A stretch of DNA of 64,000 nt. It comes from Phallusia mammillata (lineage: Eukaryota; Chordata; Ascidiacea; Phlebobranchia; Ascidiidae). The DNA lies in contig QLIY01000347.1 of assembly GCA_003260075.1 (NCBI GenBank), forward strand, positions 82,888 through 146,887. Reading direction: 5' to 3'. Each line of letters opens with the position of its first letter. Position 1 is the stretch's first letter. A model generated the notes under the pieces. It worked only from the letters and a program-made list of their open reading frames with translations. It was not told the origin of the DNA and ran no database searches. The position numbers and the translations under genes were made by a program. Positions 14,807 to 29,400 of the stretch are shown here, piece by piece.

Positions 14807-15022
14807 AAAACAATACGAAGCATACAACTCATGGCACGGTGTTACGAAAAAGCCTAATAAAAAGCAAATGAAACATACCAAAGTCTTTTTTTTTACACGA
14901 CAGAAATCCCCCCCCCCCTGAAAACAATACGAAGCATACAACTCATGGCACGGTGTTACGAAAAAAGCCTAATAAAAAGCAAATGAAACATACCAAAGTC
15001 TTTTTTTTTTACACGACAGAAA
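14807..15022. repeat. 103-bp duplication joined by an 11-base C-tract
   Basis: 14807-14907 and 14919-15022 are near-identical and flank the C-tract at 14908-14918. The second copy continues into the unique sequence upstream (minus sense) of TRMT61A. This is the simplest example of the copy / C-tract / copy pattern seen throughout the window. Confidence 0.85.
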
Positions 15023-15120
15023 ATTTTTTCTTCACTTCATTTTGACAGGTAAAATTTTCAAGAACTGCCGCTTGTAAATAAATTATTCAGCGCAGTCAAC
15101 TTAGGCCAAGGACTGTTGTT

Positions 15121-16569
15121 TTAGTTTAAGTGGAAGCCCTTTTCGATTGTTGCTGCCAATAGACGCTGCTTAAGAATTTCCTCCGAAGAATATTCTGGAA
15201 GTTTGAGATAATGAACACACGTGTTGACTGATGGAAAACTGCCATCGCCAGAATCAACCTAAAACACAGAAAAATATTAAAGAAACAATAAAGTCATTAT
15301 TCCACAAACAGCAATATATCGTTGTCGTCAAGATCGCCATTAACAGTTTAAATCAGTGATTCTCAAACGCGGCTCCCAACTACTTATTTTGCGGCTCCCA
15401 CCAAACCTCAGAATACCACCAAAGAATGCTATTTTAGCTTTCAAAGTAATAATCTTTAGCGATTTTCTCAAGGTTTTGTTTTTTTGCGGCTCCCTACACA
15501 CTTAAAAAACTACCACTTGGCCCCGACAATAAAAAAGTTTGAGAACCACTGGTTGAAATGATACAGACGAAACTGGTAATCGGCATTCAAATTTGCTAAG
15601 AGTGTCATACCAATAAACCAGATTTTTCAACCATCCAGATTGCGATTAACCGGTTTCGTCTTTACTACAGCACCAGTAAGCAGGTATGTGCAAGTATATT
15701 CATTTGGGATTAGCCTTGAAGTGTTTATGCAGAACAGCGATCTCACCCGGCACTAAGATTAGTTATATACGACATGTCCAGGGTTAGATTACGACCTATA
15801 AAGGCCCTAGCGGGACTTATGACTTTGGTGCCTCACACATCACACAGCGATGACTGGTAATTAACAGTGGGTGGGTTTCTAGGGAAAGCTAGATCATTAT
15901 TTTACAGTTGCAATATTTACATCAATAGAAAACGACACACCATAGTCTGGAAAATTAAAACTGGGCACTTAGAAGTGATACATTTCAGCTCCGAGACATC
16001 ATTAAAAATGTGGCTGTCTCGTTCATCCAGATCTGATATTTTCAACAGCAACTATATACTAGCATGTGGTATTTCCTTGTGCACAACAGACCTTGTAACT
16101 TACTTTTCGCACGACAGTCAGTCGCCCCCCCCCCACTGGTAATCGGCATTCAAATTTGCTAAGAGTGTCATACCAATAAACCGGATTTTTCAACCAACCA
16201 GATTGCGATTAACCGGTTTCGTCTTTACTACAGGACCAGTAAGCAGGTATGTGCAAGTATATTCTTCTTGGGATTAGCTATGAAACGTTTATGCAGATCA
16301 GCGATCTAAAGGCGCACTGAGATCAGTTATATATGACATATCAAGCGTTAGACTACGACCTATAAGGGCCCTAAGCAGCACTTAAGATTTTGGTGCCCCA
16401 CACAACACACAGCGATGACTGGGTTTCTAGGGAAAGCTAGATCATCATTTTACAGTTGCAATATTTACATCAATAGAAAACGACACACCATAGTCTGGAA
16501 AATTAAAACTGGGCACCTAGAAGTGATACATTTCAGTTTCGAGACATCATTAAAAATGTGGCTGTCTCT

Positions 16570-16664
<95 letters not shown>

Positions 16665-19600
16665 ATGCACGAAGTAAATGCTTACTGTGTCTAGTCGTTA
16701 ATCCAGATCTAAAATTTTCAACAGCAACTATATACTAGTATGTGGTATTTCCTTGTGCACAACAGACCTTGTAACTTACTTTTCGTACGACAGTCAGTCG
16801 TGGTGTGAGATTCGCTAATCCGCCAGGTGGTAGTGACGAGCAACCTGTGGTGAATTGAAGGAAAGCTTTTCGTTCGTCGCCAGTCAGATCACACACGACG
16901 TTAACGAAACGTAAAAATCCGGGGCTGTAAGATACACAATTTGTAAGCACATAAGTCTTAAATACATTGTCAGGCCAGTTATATCAATGTTACGTTACAA
17001 GCAATTTCATACATGTTTCGAAGTCTTTATTTGACTTTACCAGTATGCACAGATAAACAGAAATTGAAAAGCGTTTAGATCTCTACTAGAGTTCTAACAA
17101 CATGCAAAAATACTTAATTGGTAAATACAGTAAACATGGTTCGGTTAACCCAGATCTTGGCCTAATTTGGACAAAATTCGAGGTAAAAATGATTTGTAAT
17201 GTGGTAAGACTTGAACTAATGGAGTCCCCCCCCCCCTTCGTCGCCAGTCAGATCGCATACGACGTTGACGAAACGTAAAAATCCAGGGCTGCAAGATACG
17301 GAATTTGCAAGCACATGAATAAAATGCTTTGTAAGGCAAGTGATATCAAGACATATACGCTTCAAGCAATTTCATAAATTTTGAAGCCTTTACCAGCATA
17401 CACTATATCAACAAACATATAAGACAGTGTTTTGGGTGTCTACTCGACTTCTAACAACACGCAAAAAGAATTAATTTGGTAGACACAGTAACCCTCGGTT
17501 AATCTAGATCTTTGCCTTACGCGGACAAAACTCACGGTACAAATGATTTGTAATGTGGTAAGGCTGTGCCTGTGTAACTAATCGACATCGGTTAATCCGA
17601 ATCTTCGAACATTTTTTGGTCCAAACGGGTCCGGATTAACCGAAGTTTATTGTATACTGGTTCTGTCTGTCATAACAGCATAAAACATCTCAATATTAAT
17701 GGGTAATTGTAATTTTCCTGGTACATTTGGACTGCTAGGACCGCTAACATGGTCAAGACGAAAAGAGTACCCACAAATTTCGGCGTTTGGACTTTTATTT
17801 GTACAAGTTAGGTGACTCTACAATAAAGCGTAAACCTTCGGCGCTTACCTTTCCCTTGTGAAACCGAGCTTGGGTTCAGTGTAGTTTAGGACGTCGTCAC
17901 GTGACCAGGAAGGGTGCTGATCACCGCACAACATAACTTTGAGCTCGCTTGGTGAGAACGGGAGGAGGTTGGAGACAGGGAAGACGCTGCAGAAGCCCTC
18001 TGTTGAAACACATCACATATGATAACATAAAACACATTAAAAGGGACCCCCCCCCCTTTTTTTTCATTAAATGGACCGAATCTTCGGACATATTTTTGGT
18101 CCATACGGGTCCGGATTAACCGAACTTTACTGTATACTGGTCCTGCCCGCCATAACAGCATAAAACATCTCAATATTAATGGGTAATTGCAATTTTCCTG
18201 GTACATTTGGACTGCTAGGACCGTTAACGAAAAGAGTACCCACAAATTTCGGCGTTTGGGCTTTTATTTGTACAAGTTAGGTGACTCTACAAGCCCCCCC
18301 CCCAGGGCTGATCCCAGTATGAATGTGCTCGTCTCAGTTGTTTTATAGGGAAACAGTAATATATTTTCAACGTCCAAAAATTTTAAAGTTTTGTGTGCAT
18401 TATACATTACACCTGCTAGGTAAGGTACGAATAATTTTAACTTTTTGTCATATATAATGACACAAAACTACAACAGTAGTGTACATCAGATGATATGAGT
18501 GAGTAACAGTTACTTGATTAAGGAATAGTATAAAATTAGTACTTTTTTGTTACAATGGGCAATTTTTTGATGTAAAAACATTTTTAAACAACCCCCCCCC
18601 CTTGTCATATATAATGACACAAAACTACAACAGTAGTGTACATCAGATGGCATGAGTGAGTAACAGTTACTTGATTAAGGAATGGTATAAAACTGGTACT
18701 TTTTTGTTACACTGGGCCATTTTTTTATGTTAAAACATTTTTAAACAAAATTGACAGATAAGCAAAATTCCTTAAACACATTTGTGACGCAATAGAAGGG
18801 TTTTGTACTTTTGGAACGAGTTTTTAAAAAGTAAATTATAATTGTTTCATTTTACCTCTCATTGCTTCCATTTGCTTTCTTATTCCACTGTGTAATACAA
18901 AGTCAAGCGTAAGGTCGATATAATCTCTAGCGTTCTCTAGTGTCAGGTCAACATCTTCGCCACCGTCCACTAGAGGGTGTGAAGAGTAACCATACACGGA
19001 AGACGAGGGAAGGAACTGGAAGGCAAGTCTAAAACGCAAAATGTTTTTGAATTAAAAAAAGAAAACGTTGTTATTAACAAACATTGTCAGCAAAAGTACA
19101 TAAGTTGCTTAGCACATGTTGCCAGTGCACATACACTATTATGACCTAATGCAAAACATTAATATATTTCCTATACATATTTTCAATATTTTGTATTGGG
19201 TCCCACATTAGTCACTGTTTTTTTAAGAAAAACCTTGCTTTGTTTCTACCTGCAGAAACACGTGGGTCCCGCACATGCAAGGTTAAAATCAATGCATTTC
19301 AAGAGATAACCATAAGAAAGTCGGGTGTTGTACGGTCAGACACAGTAATTAGTGCTGTGCTTAAATAATTATGTCATGTAAAGTAAAAAAAATATCCAAT
19401 TTTTGTTTAATTCAGACATTGTTTGAAGTTTGTGCTATTTTAAAGAAAAGAATAGTGATAGTGAGACTATAGGGCAAAACACAACAATCGACACCGGTAA
19501 ATGGCAAATTTTACAAGCTGTCCAATAACCAATCGCTTAAAATCAAATTGTGCCCTCTTCAGGAAATTACCCCCCCCCCTTCCTTAAATGCATTTGTGAC

Positions 19601-22600
19601 GCAATAAAAGGGTTTTGTACTTTTGGAACGAGTTTTAAAAGTAAATTTTAATTGTTTCATTTTACCTCTCATTGCTTCCATTTGCTTTCTTATGCCACTG
19701 TGTAATACAAAGTCAAGCGTAAGGTCGATATAATCTCTAGCGTTCTCTNTCCCTAATTATTACCATCGCACACATTTTAGAAACAACCCCTTAACCGTCA
19801 TATACTATTCGTGATACCATTGTCATCTTCCTTATGTTAAATGTTGTAAAAGAAATACATTTTTTACCCGAGATCATCAACTTTGCACTTTGTGCCGTTG
19901 TAATCTAATTCCAACTTTTCAATTTTCATTCGCTTTTCTTCGTCTGAAAGCAACTTGTCCTTTTCAATGGAAGATTTTTCATCACAAATCTTTGCTAGTT
20001 TTCCAAGGAACTGATACCTGTAAAGTCAATGTAAATTATTCCTAGTATTACTGTTTAAATGCTAATCATATCAAAATGTGAAGACTGGCATTTTAAGCGT
20101 GGCCAACAATCCAACCTAAACTATTTTGTATCTAAGCCAATTAGGAATTTAATGCTAAAAATGACTGTATCTTGAAAAGATTTTGTACCTGGCGGGATCT
20201 ACAAGTTTCAGGTCATCCATAGATAAGATACCGGAGAAGAACGACGTACGACTACCCTTCTCCTCATTGGATCCAATCGAAAGTGAATATGAGTCGTCAT
20301 CACTGGATGAGTCCTTTGCATCATCCGATTTATTCTGTTAAGATACCATAGAAATTACCACCAGCAACAAGGTTAACAACTTCAAGGAGCCCATGCAACG
20401 AAAGGGTGTCAAAAACAAAAATAACCGATTTTTTTTAAAAAGCGTTAGATTGTTAAAAAGGCGTACTTCTGGAGCCTGTACAGCTTAATACACCGCTGGA
20501 CAAGTGAGGGAAAGCTACAAAACTAAGGTGGAATTGGGAATATTCCTTTCGTGAGAAACAGAACATACGCAGTTTCGGCCCATTTATTCAACTTATTTGC
20601 ACAGATTTTATTGAATATTCAGTACAAAAACAGCTTAATGAAGTTAATTGCAAAGTTTGTGTCATAATAAGCTACATTTCATACACACTATATTACCTCA
20701 ACAAGTTTTTCCCCTTTCATGCTCGTCGCGCACGGGTGCTCCGTCATGCGCTGCTGAACAGGATTCGGTTGAGTGCACAGGATTTTTAACAGACTTTCGC
20801 TCAGTGGAAGGTCGATCAAGCGGCCATCCTAACATACAAAACAATTTCTTTAACGTATGTTGTAATGCAGTTTAAAGCCAATACCAAATACATGCACTAA
20901 ATTCGGTTATGATAATAATCAGCAATAAGCACCAAAGCGCAAAAACTTTTGAAAGAGTCAAATAAAATACATAGGAAAATATTACAATAAGCAGGGTTGC
21001 CATACCGTCCTTATTTTGATACAGGACGTCTTGCAAAATTTAATTCCTCAGTTCTTTAACATTGTTTAAAAATAAGAGCAATTCAATTTCAGAAGTTACT
21101 GGAAACTTAAGGAAAGTAAAGTTTGAAAAATCTTTAGTCGTGTGAAATTGTCCTGTTTACCTGAAGACATTTGGCCAACAGAGCGCCAATAAATCTAAAC
21201 AGCGTAACGGCGCGATCTATAGCGCCCTCTTGTGGTAGGGGTGCCGGGAAGAGACCACATGATCGTTGAACGTAGAAGCCCGCTGCTTTCACACCTTCGC
21301 CGATGTCAACCTGAAAATCATGTTAAAAAATATAAAAGGTTTGTTTTTATCGCAGGATACTTCAATAGGTACGCAAGAAACGGACTTGAATAGTGGCTAT
21401 ACTAAGAAAGATACTAGGTTCTCTACAAATTGTGTTAAATCTAAAAAAGTTATTGAATCAAAAACATAAATGCCGAAACATTGCGCTAAACAGTGATAGT
21501 GCCCCCCCCCCTCTACAAATTGTGTTAAATCTAAAAAAGTTATTGAATCAAAAACATAACTGCCGAAGCATTACACTAAACAATGATAGTGATATAAATA
21601 AATAAAATTTATTACATGGAAGTTGTGTGTACATTTTTTTTGTACATTCCCTGCATTTTTTTCGTACCCCTTGTCTACAACCATTTACACGTAAATACAA
21701 TTGTTGCAACTTAAATGAAATCTCAAGTAAAATTGACAACATTTTTACGCATTTAGTGGCAAAGTTGTACCAACTATATTCGAAAAATATACTAAACCAC
21801 ATCGAAACTTTTGTTTTTTACAAATCCCCCCCCCCGAGGGTTGGACCCAGTCCTGTGCCTTCCTCATCGATAAATTCAACCTGTGGTAGCAAGTTAACAT
21901 GTAAAACTGTTGTAAATACCTTGCCCCCCCCCCCAGGGAAGGGGACCCATAATAAATAAAATTTATTACATGGAAGTTGTGTGTACATTTTTTTGTACAT
22001 TCCCTGCAGTTTTTTTCGTACCCCTTGTCTACAACCATTTACACAAGTAAGTACAAGCGTTGCAACTTGAATGAAATGTCAACTAAAATTGACAACATTT
22101 TTACGCATTTAGTGGCAAAGTTGTACCAACTATATTCGAAAAATATACTAAACCACATTGAAACTTTTGTTTTTTTTTACAAACTAGCGGACAGTCTTTA
22201 TTTTAACAGATTATCTCGTACCACACTATGCTGGCGCTCTGTACCCCCAGGAGTAAATATATTGTTGAAAACGGTCGTCGACTTTAAACATAATACACCT
22301 ACATTTCTGCGATTTCCAGCACAACGACCAATTTCGCAAACTTAAAATATAGAAAAGGGGTCGCAATACGGTTCTAGCAGCAAAATGTAGTTTCGGATAC
22401 GGGTGACTGACCTCGCGTTGTTCCGGTTCAATGAACATGTCGTCAACTCCCCCCCCCCGGAGTAAATATATTGTTGAAAACGGTCGTCGACTTTAAACAT
22501 AATACAGCCAACAGACCACTACAAATATTTCTGCTATTTCCAGACGGTAGCACAACGAGCAATTTCGCAAACTTAAAATACAGAAAAGGGGTCGCAATAC

Positions 22601-23456
22601 AGTTTAAGCAGCAGAGCGTAGTTTCAGTTACGGGTCACTGACCTCGCGTTGTTCCGGTTCAATGAACATGTCGTCGACCAGCCAAATCGCGAGATCTTTC
22701 CTCTGAAGTTCAGCTGCGACCAACGCGTAAAATTCCCCCCCCCCCTACAACGTTATGATTAAGTTAGGAAGTTAAGGCTAAGGGATACACGAACATATGA
22801 ATAAAATCTTAAACACTAATCCAAGTAAATATGTTTTGTCACTGAAAAGTCAAAAAGGGTCTATTTTCGAAGTTTTAAAGGGTTAATAGCTGGTAGAGAA
22901 AAAAAGAAAATTATATGTCAGAAAAAATCTGTTTATAAAAAATGTATCAATAACTACCCCCCCCCCAAATATGTTTTGTCACTGAAAAGTCAAAAAGGGT
23001 CTATTTTCGAAGTTATAAATGGTTAATAGCTGGTAGAGAAAAAAATCGAAAATTATATGTCAGAAAAAAATCTGTTTACAAAAAATTTATCAATAACTAT
23101 CTCGCTACAGAAACAAACATCGAACCATTCTAACGTATAGAACAAAGGTAATCATAGCAAATTTAGCCACGAGGATAATATAGAAAATTAAGGTTGTTTC
23201 TCATACCTCCAAAACAGATTTCTTATGTGCGTGCACAGTGAGAACGTTCATCGCCCATTCCAGCAATTTCTTTTCATCTCTCGGCACTTTTACTCTCTCG
23301 TGTCGGAGTCTGCCAAGTTGGAGGAGGTCGTGGATGTTTCCGTCCTCTCTGCGTCCAGTTGCCGCTGCCATGGCAACCGCGCTCAAACCTGAGTTGCGGT
23401 TACCATGCGATTGTTCGAATTGGGCTTCGGCGCGATTTTGCAACCACACGATCGAC
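15121..23456 (-). CDS. HECTD1: HECTD1 exons 40-49: HECT catalytic domain
   Basis: Exons: 23456-23207, 41 as 21880-21836 plus 22735-22643, 21310-21161, 20828-20697, 20334-20189, 20017-19868, 19028-18856, 17999-17849, 16924-16780, 15258-15121. Landmarks are [49 protein letters not shown] joined to [52 protein letters not shown] and the last exon with [15 protein letters not shown]. The Cys of NTC is the expected thioester cysteine. The two halves of exon 41 lie in the wrong order for a minus-strand gene, each ending at a C-tract, and join perfectly in frame. Partial copies: exon 41 at 22411-22448, exon 46 at 19748-19666, exon 48 at 17288-17237 and 16124-16104. Confidence 0.95.
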
Positions 23457-26400
23457 CTGGATAAATGACGGCAAAGTCACATCGATTCGTTATTGCAACA
23501 TGAGATTTAAGTTGAAAAAGTTTTAAGCAGTGTGAATTAAAACAAAGTGGATTTCAAAATCACATCGTTTCGTTATTGCAACTGGGGAATAAGAGTGAGA
23601 ATTTTTCAAGTGGCGTGAAACAAAACGAAATAAATTTTAAAGACTGCTTGGGATATGTAAAACAGTTTTGCGCAAAATTTTGCCGTTTGACATTTTATGC
23701 CGTTTGTATACAAGTGGGACGTTTATTTTTTGGAGAAAAGAGCACTTTTGAGAGTTTGACAATCGCAAACTTTGACGAAACTGAAACACAAAACGAATTT
23801 TGGCCTTACCTTGCAGTTCCATATGCGGTACAAACAAAGAACTTGTGTCTGGCGTCAAATGGAAACAGGAAAGGACATTTGCTGACGACAGATTCGCACC
23901 AGCCCGGTAAAGAGTCGCAAGCCAAACATAAAAAGTCCTAAAAACAAACAGTGAATGTGTAAAGGAAAGCAAAGGTAAAGATTTTCTAGANAAGGAAAGC
24001 AAATGTAAAGATTTTCTAGATGTGCACTTTAAGACTAATTAAGTTTAAACCAATTTCTTAAACATGTACCAACAACGGAGATAAAATTTGGATGGCATAA
24101 GGAGCTAATACATGTAAAGTTATACAATTAGCTAATTCAAATATAATCAAAAACAACTGAATAATAAATATAATCATAACCATACATCAAATAGATAATA
24201 TAAAACACATTCCAGGTAAAAAAGTCAACTTAACGACAAACCATAACTAAACAGACAAAGTACAGAGCCATGCCAGTTACCGCAAGTTTAGTTGGAAACA
24301 CACTTTAAGCTCAAGAATGCAATGACCAGTTATCAAGCATTGCACTGACGCTGATCGTCTGCCACTCTTTTTGAGTATATTTTGTACAAGCATTACACAT
24401 TTACCTATTTGGCCATTTTGACCCACCTCAGTTTGTTGATGAAGTTTCGTGGTAACTTTCTTGCTGATAAAATCTTCCTGCACGAGGCAAGTCTCCTTGT
24501 TCTGCTCTTCATCCCTCGCATCCATCTCATGGAGGGTGTGGAGGACTCGGAGGAGCTGGAGGACATCATCTATTCCCTCTTCATCACTCCCTGTTCCTTT
24601 CATCAGCTCCAGGTTGCGGAGGTTGCCCGATTTGTTGGGATCGAATCCTTTAGGTGTGTTGCCGAGATTCTCATTAGATGGAATAATTGACGCATGTTGT
24701 GATGACTTGCTTTTGGATGACTTCTGAACCCCCCCCCCCCTCGGAGGAGCTGGAGGACATCATCTATTCCCTCTTCATCACTCCCTGCTCCTTTCATCAG
24801 CTCCAGATTGCGGAGGTTGCCCGATTTGTTGGGATCGAATCCTTTCGGGGTGTTGCCCAGATTCTCATTAGATGGAATAATTGAAGCATGTTGCAAAGAC
24901 TTGCTTTTGGATGACTTCTGAATACAGTAGATAGAAATTGTTTATTTGGTATAAGGCTTTTTTGAATGCAATTTTTTTAATTATTTATCATAATTGGAAA
25001 TGACGATAATAAAAAATATCATGATGACCTTCAGTCTAAAAACTGCAAGGAAGACTGAAAAAAAAGTATTATACTTTAACCATGAAACCTGCTGTAAATA
25101 TGTTGAGGACAACTGATAACCGTACTTCCATTACTAGCAAGACGATGCTTTACATTGTGAAGTTTCCAAAAAAATCCAGACTCACCTTGCAAGTGTCTTC
25201 ATCTGACTGCTCCTTATCCACGTAATAAACAATTCTAAACAGAAAAATTATTTCATTAATTTTTACAAACAATTTACATTTCAGAGTTTCAATTGGGCTT
25301 TGTAGTTTAGGTCCTAACCCTACGAAGTCCAAATTGGGAGTGAAAGTTAGCTTAACCAAATAAACACATTCTTAAATCCACAAAAATGCAGAAAAGTGTA
25401 AATTTGGGCCTGAATTCGGCCCGATTTTTATAAACCTATACAAGCGTTACACATTTTCTTCGGCCGTGGCTCCCCCCCCCCCTGCTGTAAATATGTTGAG
25501 GACAACTGATAACCGTACTTCCATTACTAACAAGAAGATGCTTTAGATTGTAAAGTTTCCAAACAAATCCAGACTCACCTTACAACTGTCTTCATCTGAC
25601 TGCTCCTTATCCACGTAATAAACAATTCTGAACAGAAAAATTATTTCATTAATTTTTACAAACAATTTACATTTCAGAGTTTCAATTGGGCTTTGTAGTT
25701 TAGGTCCTAACCCTACGAAGTTCAAATTGGGAGTGAAGGTTAGCTTAACCAAATAAACACATTTTTAAATCCACAAAAATGCAGAAAAGTGAAAATTTGG
25801 GCCTGAATTCGGCACGATTTTTATAAACCTATGCAAGTGTTACATATTTTCTTCGGTCGTGACCAAGATAAAGTTTCACAAAAATCTTGGGCCACGATTT
25901 AGCCAACATGGTAAGCTTTCCTGATTTAAAGCTTGTTGTGAAACAAACACGCATTGTTTCAGTGACTTATTTCAATCAACAGTTTCGCCAGAAAACTTAC
26001 TTTCAACCAGCAACAAGTTTTTTTTTAATTCTGATTTCTGGTAACTCTTGGACTTTATGGCCCACTATTTGCAAAACACTGACCATAACCATAAAGCCCA
26101 GCCCAACTTGCAAATCCATGACATCAATTCACTATATGATCCAGTATATATGTATTTTAAGTGTTCGTTCACATAACAAGACAGGCCAACTCACGTATAC
26201 GTTGGGTCCCAGATCTTTCTTAGCTTGGTGGGTTTCGTCGATCCGCTAACGGCGATATGGAGCTGTTGCAAACATCGGAACACGGTCGTACCGGGGAGGA
26301 ATGGAACTTCTACATGCTCTTTGCTGCCCTCTTTCGTTCCGCGCAGGAAGAGCTTGAGCTTCTTGCCCGATGACGTCACACTGCGATGTTTTCTGTCGGT

Positions 26401-29400
26401 GAGTTGTTGAGATTCGGGCGTACCTGAAGTTACTCGGTTAAAGTGTGTTGGAATTAGTTGTTTTTAAGCGATTTGATGCAAAAGTACAGTAAAAGAATCG
26501 ATGCTCTTACGGAAATTGACGAAGCCAATATTAAAGGAAATAGAAATTTTGAAGTTTTTTATTATCGACTGATTTTGGTTTTATTGGGAACGTGTTTTTA
26601 TATTTAGACAAATTAACAGTCAATTTGATTTAAATGTGGCAAAACTTTATACGGTTGTCAAACAGACATTTTCGCCAAAGACTCTACATTGCATGCGCGG
26701 GCCATTCTGACGTCATATGTGCATGACGCAACAATACGTTTGTTGACGCAGTTGTGTTTGCTTAAACTAATTTGTTCACATTTGTAAGGTATACATTTGT
26801 ACGAAAGAAAACCAGCAAACTGGCATACGGTGTTTAACCAATGTCACACCGTAACTCTCACTTTATCAAACCAAATGAACACAGGAATAGAAAATATTGG
26901 CCAGCAACCATTAAAACAGACGGCATCATTCGTAAAATTCGCTGTTGTTATTATCCGTAAAATATGATTATTGAAAATGAATTCAGGCTAGGTGTAAAGT
27001 AAAGGAATTAAGGCTAAAATATAAAATAACTTTACCAGGCGATGGAATTTCAAGATCTACAGTCTGTTGTAAATTCAATCTTCCAGGTCTTGGATCAAAC
27101 GCAGGTATAAGAGCGGGTAGATGACGTTTTATCGTATGTTCGTCATCCCAACCTTTTCCAACTGAACACGAACCACCGCTGTGATGGTTGCTGTTGTTTT
27201 TTCCCACCAGTTCAACACCCAGCAATGCAGCGGTCGAGGCTAGGTCGTTTTCCGACATTTCTTCATTTTCATCGTCTTGCATCTTAAGAGAGCATAAAGG
27301 TTTAGTGCTTGAAAACTACACCGTTCATAATTTTATCATAATATGCCTGGCCTATTGAAGACGTCATACCGAATTAAGCCGGTCTTCCAAGCATTCCCAC
27401 ATGAGGCAAGGCATAGGCCAGAAATATCTACAGCTGCGGTGGGATTCGAACCCACGGCAAGATTCTTTCCGGGACTCGCGCTTAAGGGCTGATCCAAGTA
27501 CATGTGTATGTGTACCTTTTACATTTTTTCGATGGACATAAATTGAGAGGGAGGCTTAGTTTGTAAATTTACTTAATTGGGTCCCACATTAGACAACGTT
27601 TTTATTAATTATGTTGTATCTGCAAGCAGAAACGTATGAGTCCCCACACACGTAAAATTGGAAATGGTGCATTTTACAAGATAACCATGAGAAAGTACAG
27701 AGCCCAATAATGGCGATTGATTACTATCTGCTTAAATATACATTCCACATGAAGTACAAACCATCCAAATCTTCGAAAAATGGGCAGAAAAATCGCTGCA
27801 ATTTTATTTCTGACAAATACCAACTACACTGCAAAGTATTATGCAAAATGTTACAACTCATGTTACACTTATTTACGTCATTGAACTTACCAATACGTCA
27901 TCAAACTCGTCATCATCTTCGTTTTCGTCATCTAAATTGTCGTCATCAATTTGAGCAAGAATGGCAGCGCTTGGGTCGCAGTCGTTTACCAAGCAACGTA
28001 GAAAGTCTGAGAGAAAACAAACTTTGTAAATATGTAGCTTTAATTTTCCGCTAAAACCGCAACATTTTCGTCTAATATATTTTGATTTTGTGCGTGTTTG
28101 AATATCTCAAAATTATTTTCACAAAAAAATTCTGCGCATTATGCTTTTTCTGATTACTAGTCTTAAGGCTCTGTGGCTTATTGCTGCTAGAATTTACAAA
28201 TCTTTACAGTTGTACGGTCTCAAACAGTTATAACAGCTTGTTTTATCATAAATACTCCATGTCCTAAGCAAAAATTATTTATGGTGTATAGTTTGAAAAC
28301 AAGTGGTCTAGGCGCAAAAGTTTTTGAAAACCCTTTGATTACATTATCTAAAGTTTTCACAGGCAAATCTTTCATAATTAACCCTAAAAAGGCAATTGAC
28401 GGCATTTTACATTCCGTAACGTGGCCAAAACTTTAAGTCCTGGTGAGATTCGACTCCCCCCCCCCCCCTACCAAGCAACGTAGAAAGTCTGAGAGAAAAC
28501 AAACTTTGTAAATATGCAGCTTTAATTTTCCGCTAAAACCGCAAAATTTTCGTCTAATATATTTTGATTTTGTGTGCCCCCCCCCCCAACCCTACGTATA
28601 TCTGGAAACATGCCTTTTTACATAATAATCAGAAATGTCACTTATAAAAATTGTATCTTACCTTCGTTATCGTTGCTAGCGTTTGCTGACAAAGCTTGAG
28701 TCAGAGCCTGTAGCACAGAGTTACTGCTGACAATCGCTGAAGATTGAAGAGATTCGCTTGTAACGGTCACTGGCATTGAAAGATTAGGTACACTCTGTGC
28801 AGTAGTGAGCGGGTTGGATGCTGTGACATATAAAGCAGGGAGAATTGAAAAACGAGTTCTAGCTCGGATTGGAAGTCCGAACTTTAGAATTTAGACTTTG
28901 AAGCATAAGAAAACAGTGCGCTTTTACAGCTAATGTACGTTAACCCAAACTCTAAAATGATTGGGAATGCAAAAACTATTACTTCTCAAAAACGAATAAA
29001 AGTCCCTTTATTGCTTTTTAGGTCGAACCTTGAAGTTGTCTTATAAGCTATTATATGAAAAACTTTTTTTGTAAAAATGTTAACCAACGACTGGCTAAAC
29101 TGGTAAATCAACGTTTAGAAATGTACACCAAAAACGCAGCAAACTAAACACAAGACTGAGAAAAAAACATCAAATTGATCGCCATTATTTAAATCTAGCC
29201 CCCCACAAAATTCTCGTAACGTTTTTCGGAGTTGTGATACTGGACGACTCCGACTTTTGGCTAATGTGTTTTCTTACCGACTCCACAACCAAGGTTTTCT
29301 AGGAAAGTCCTTTTCATTTTTCGATCTTAACTTACTGACCTGACGTATCGGTGACATCACGAGCAAGAGAATCCTCCTCACTGTTACTGAGGTTGTTGAC

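Noticed and set aside
23576..23941. 121-codon plus-strand open frame
   Set aside because: It is a shadow of HECTD1 exon 39 and its intron on the opposite strand.
27430..27475. tRNA gene
   Set aside because: The T-arm is perfect but acceptor, D-arm and anticodon stems cannot be drawn; a SINE fits better.
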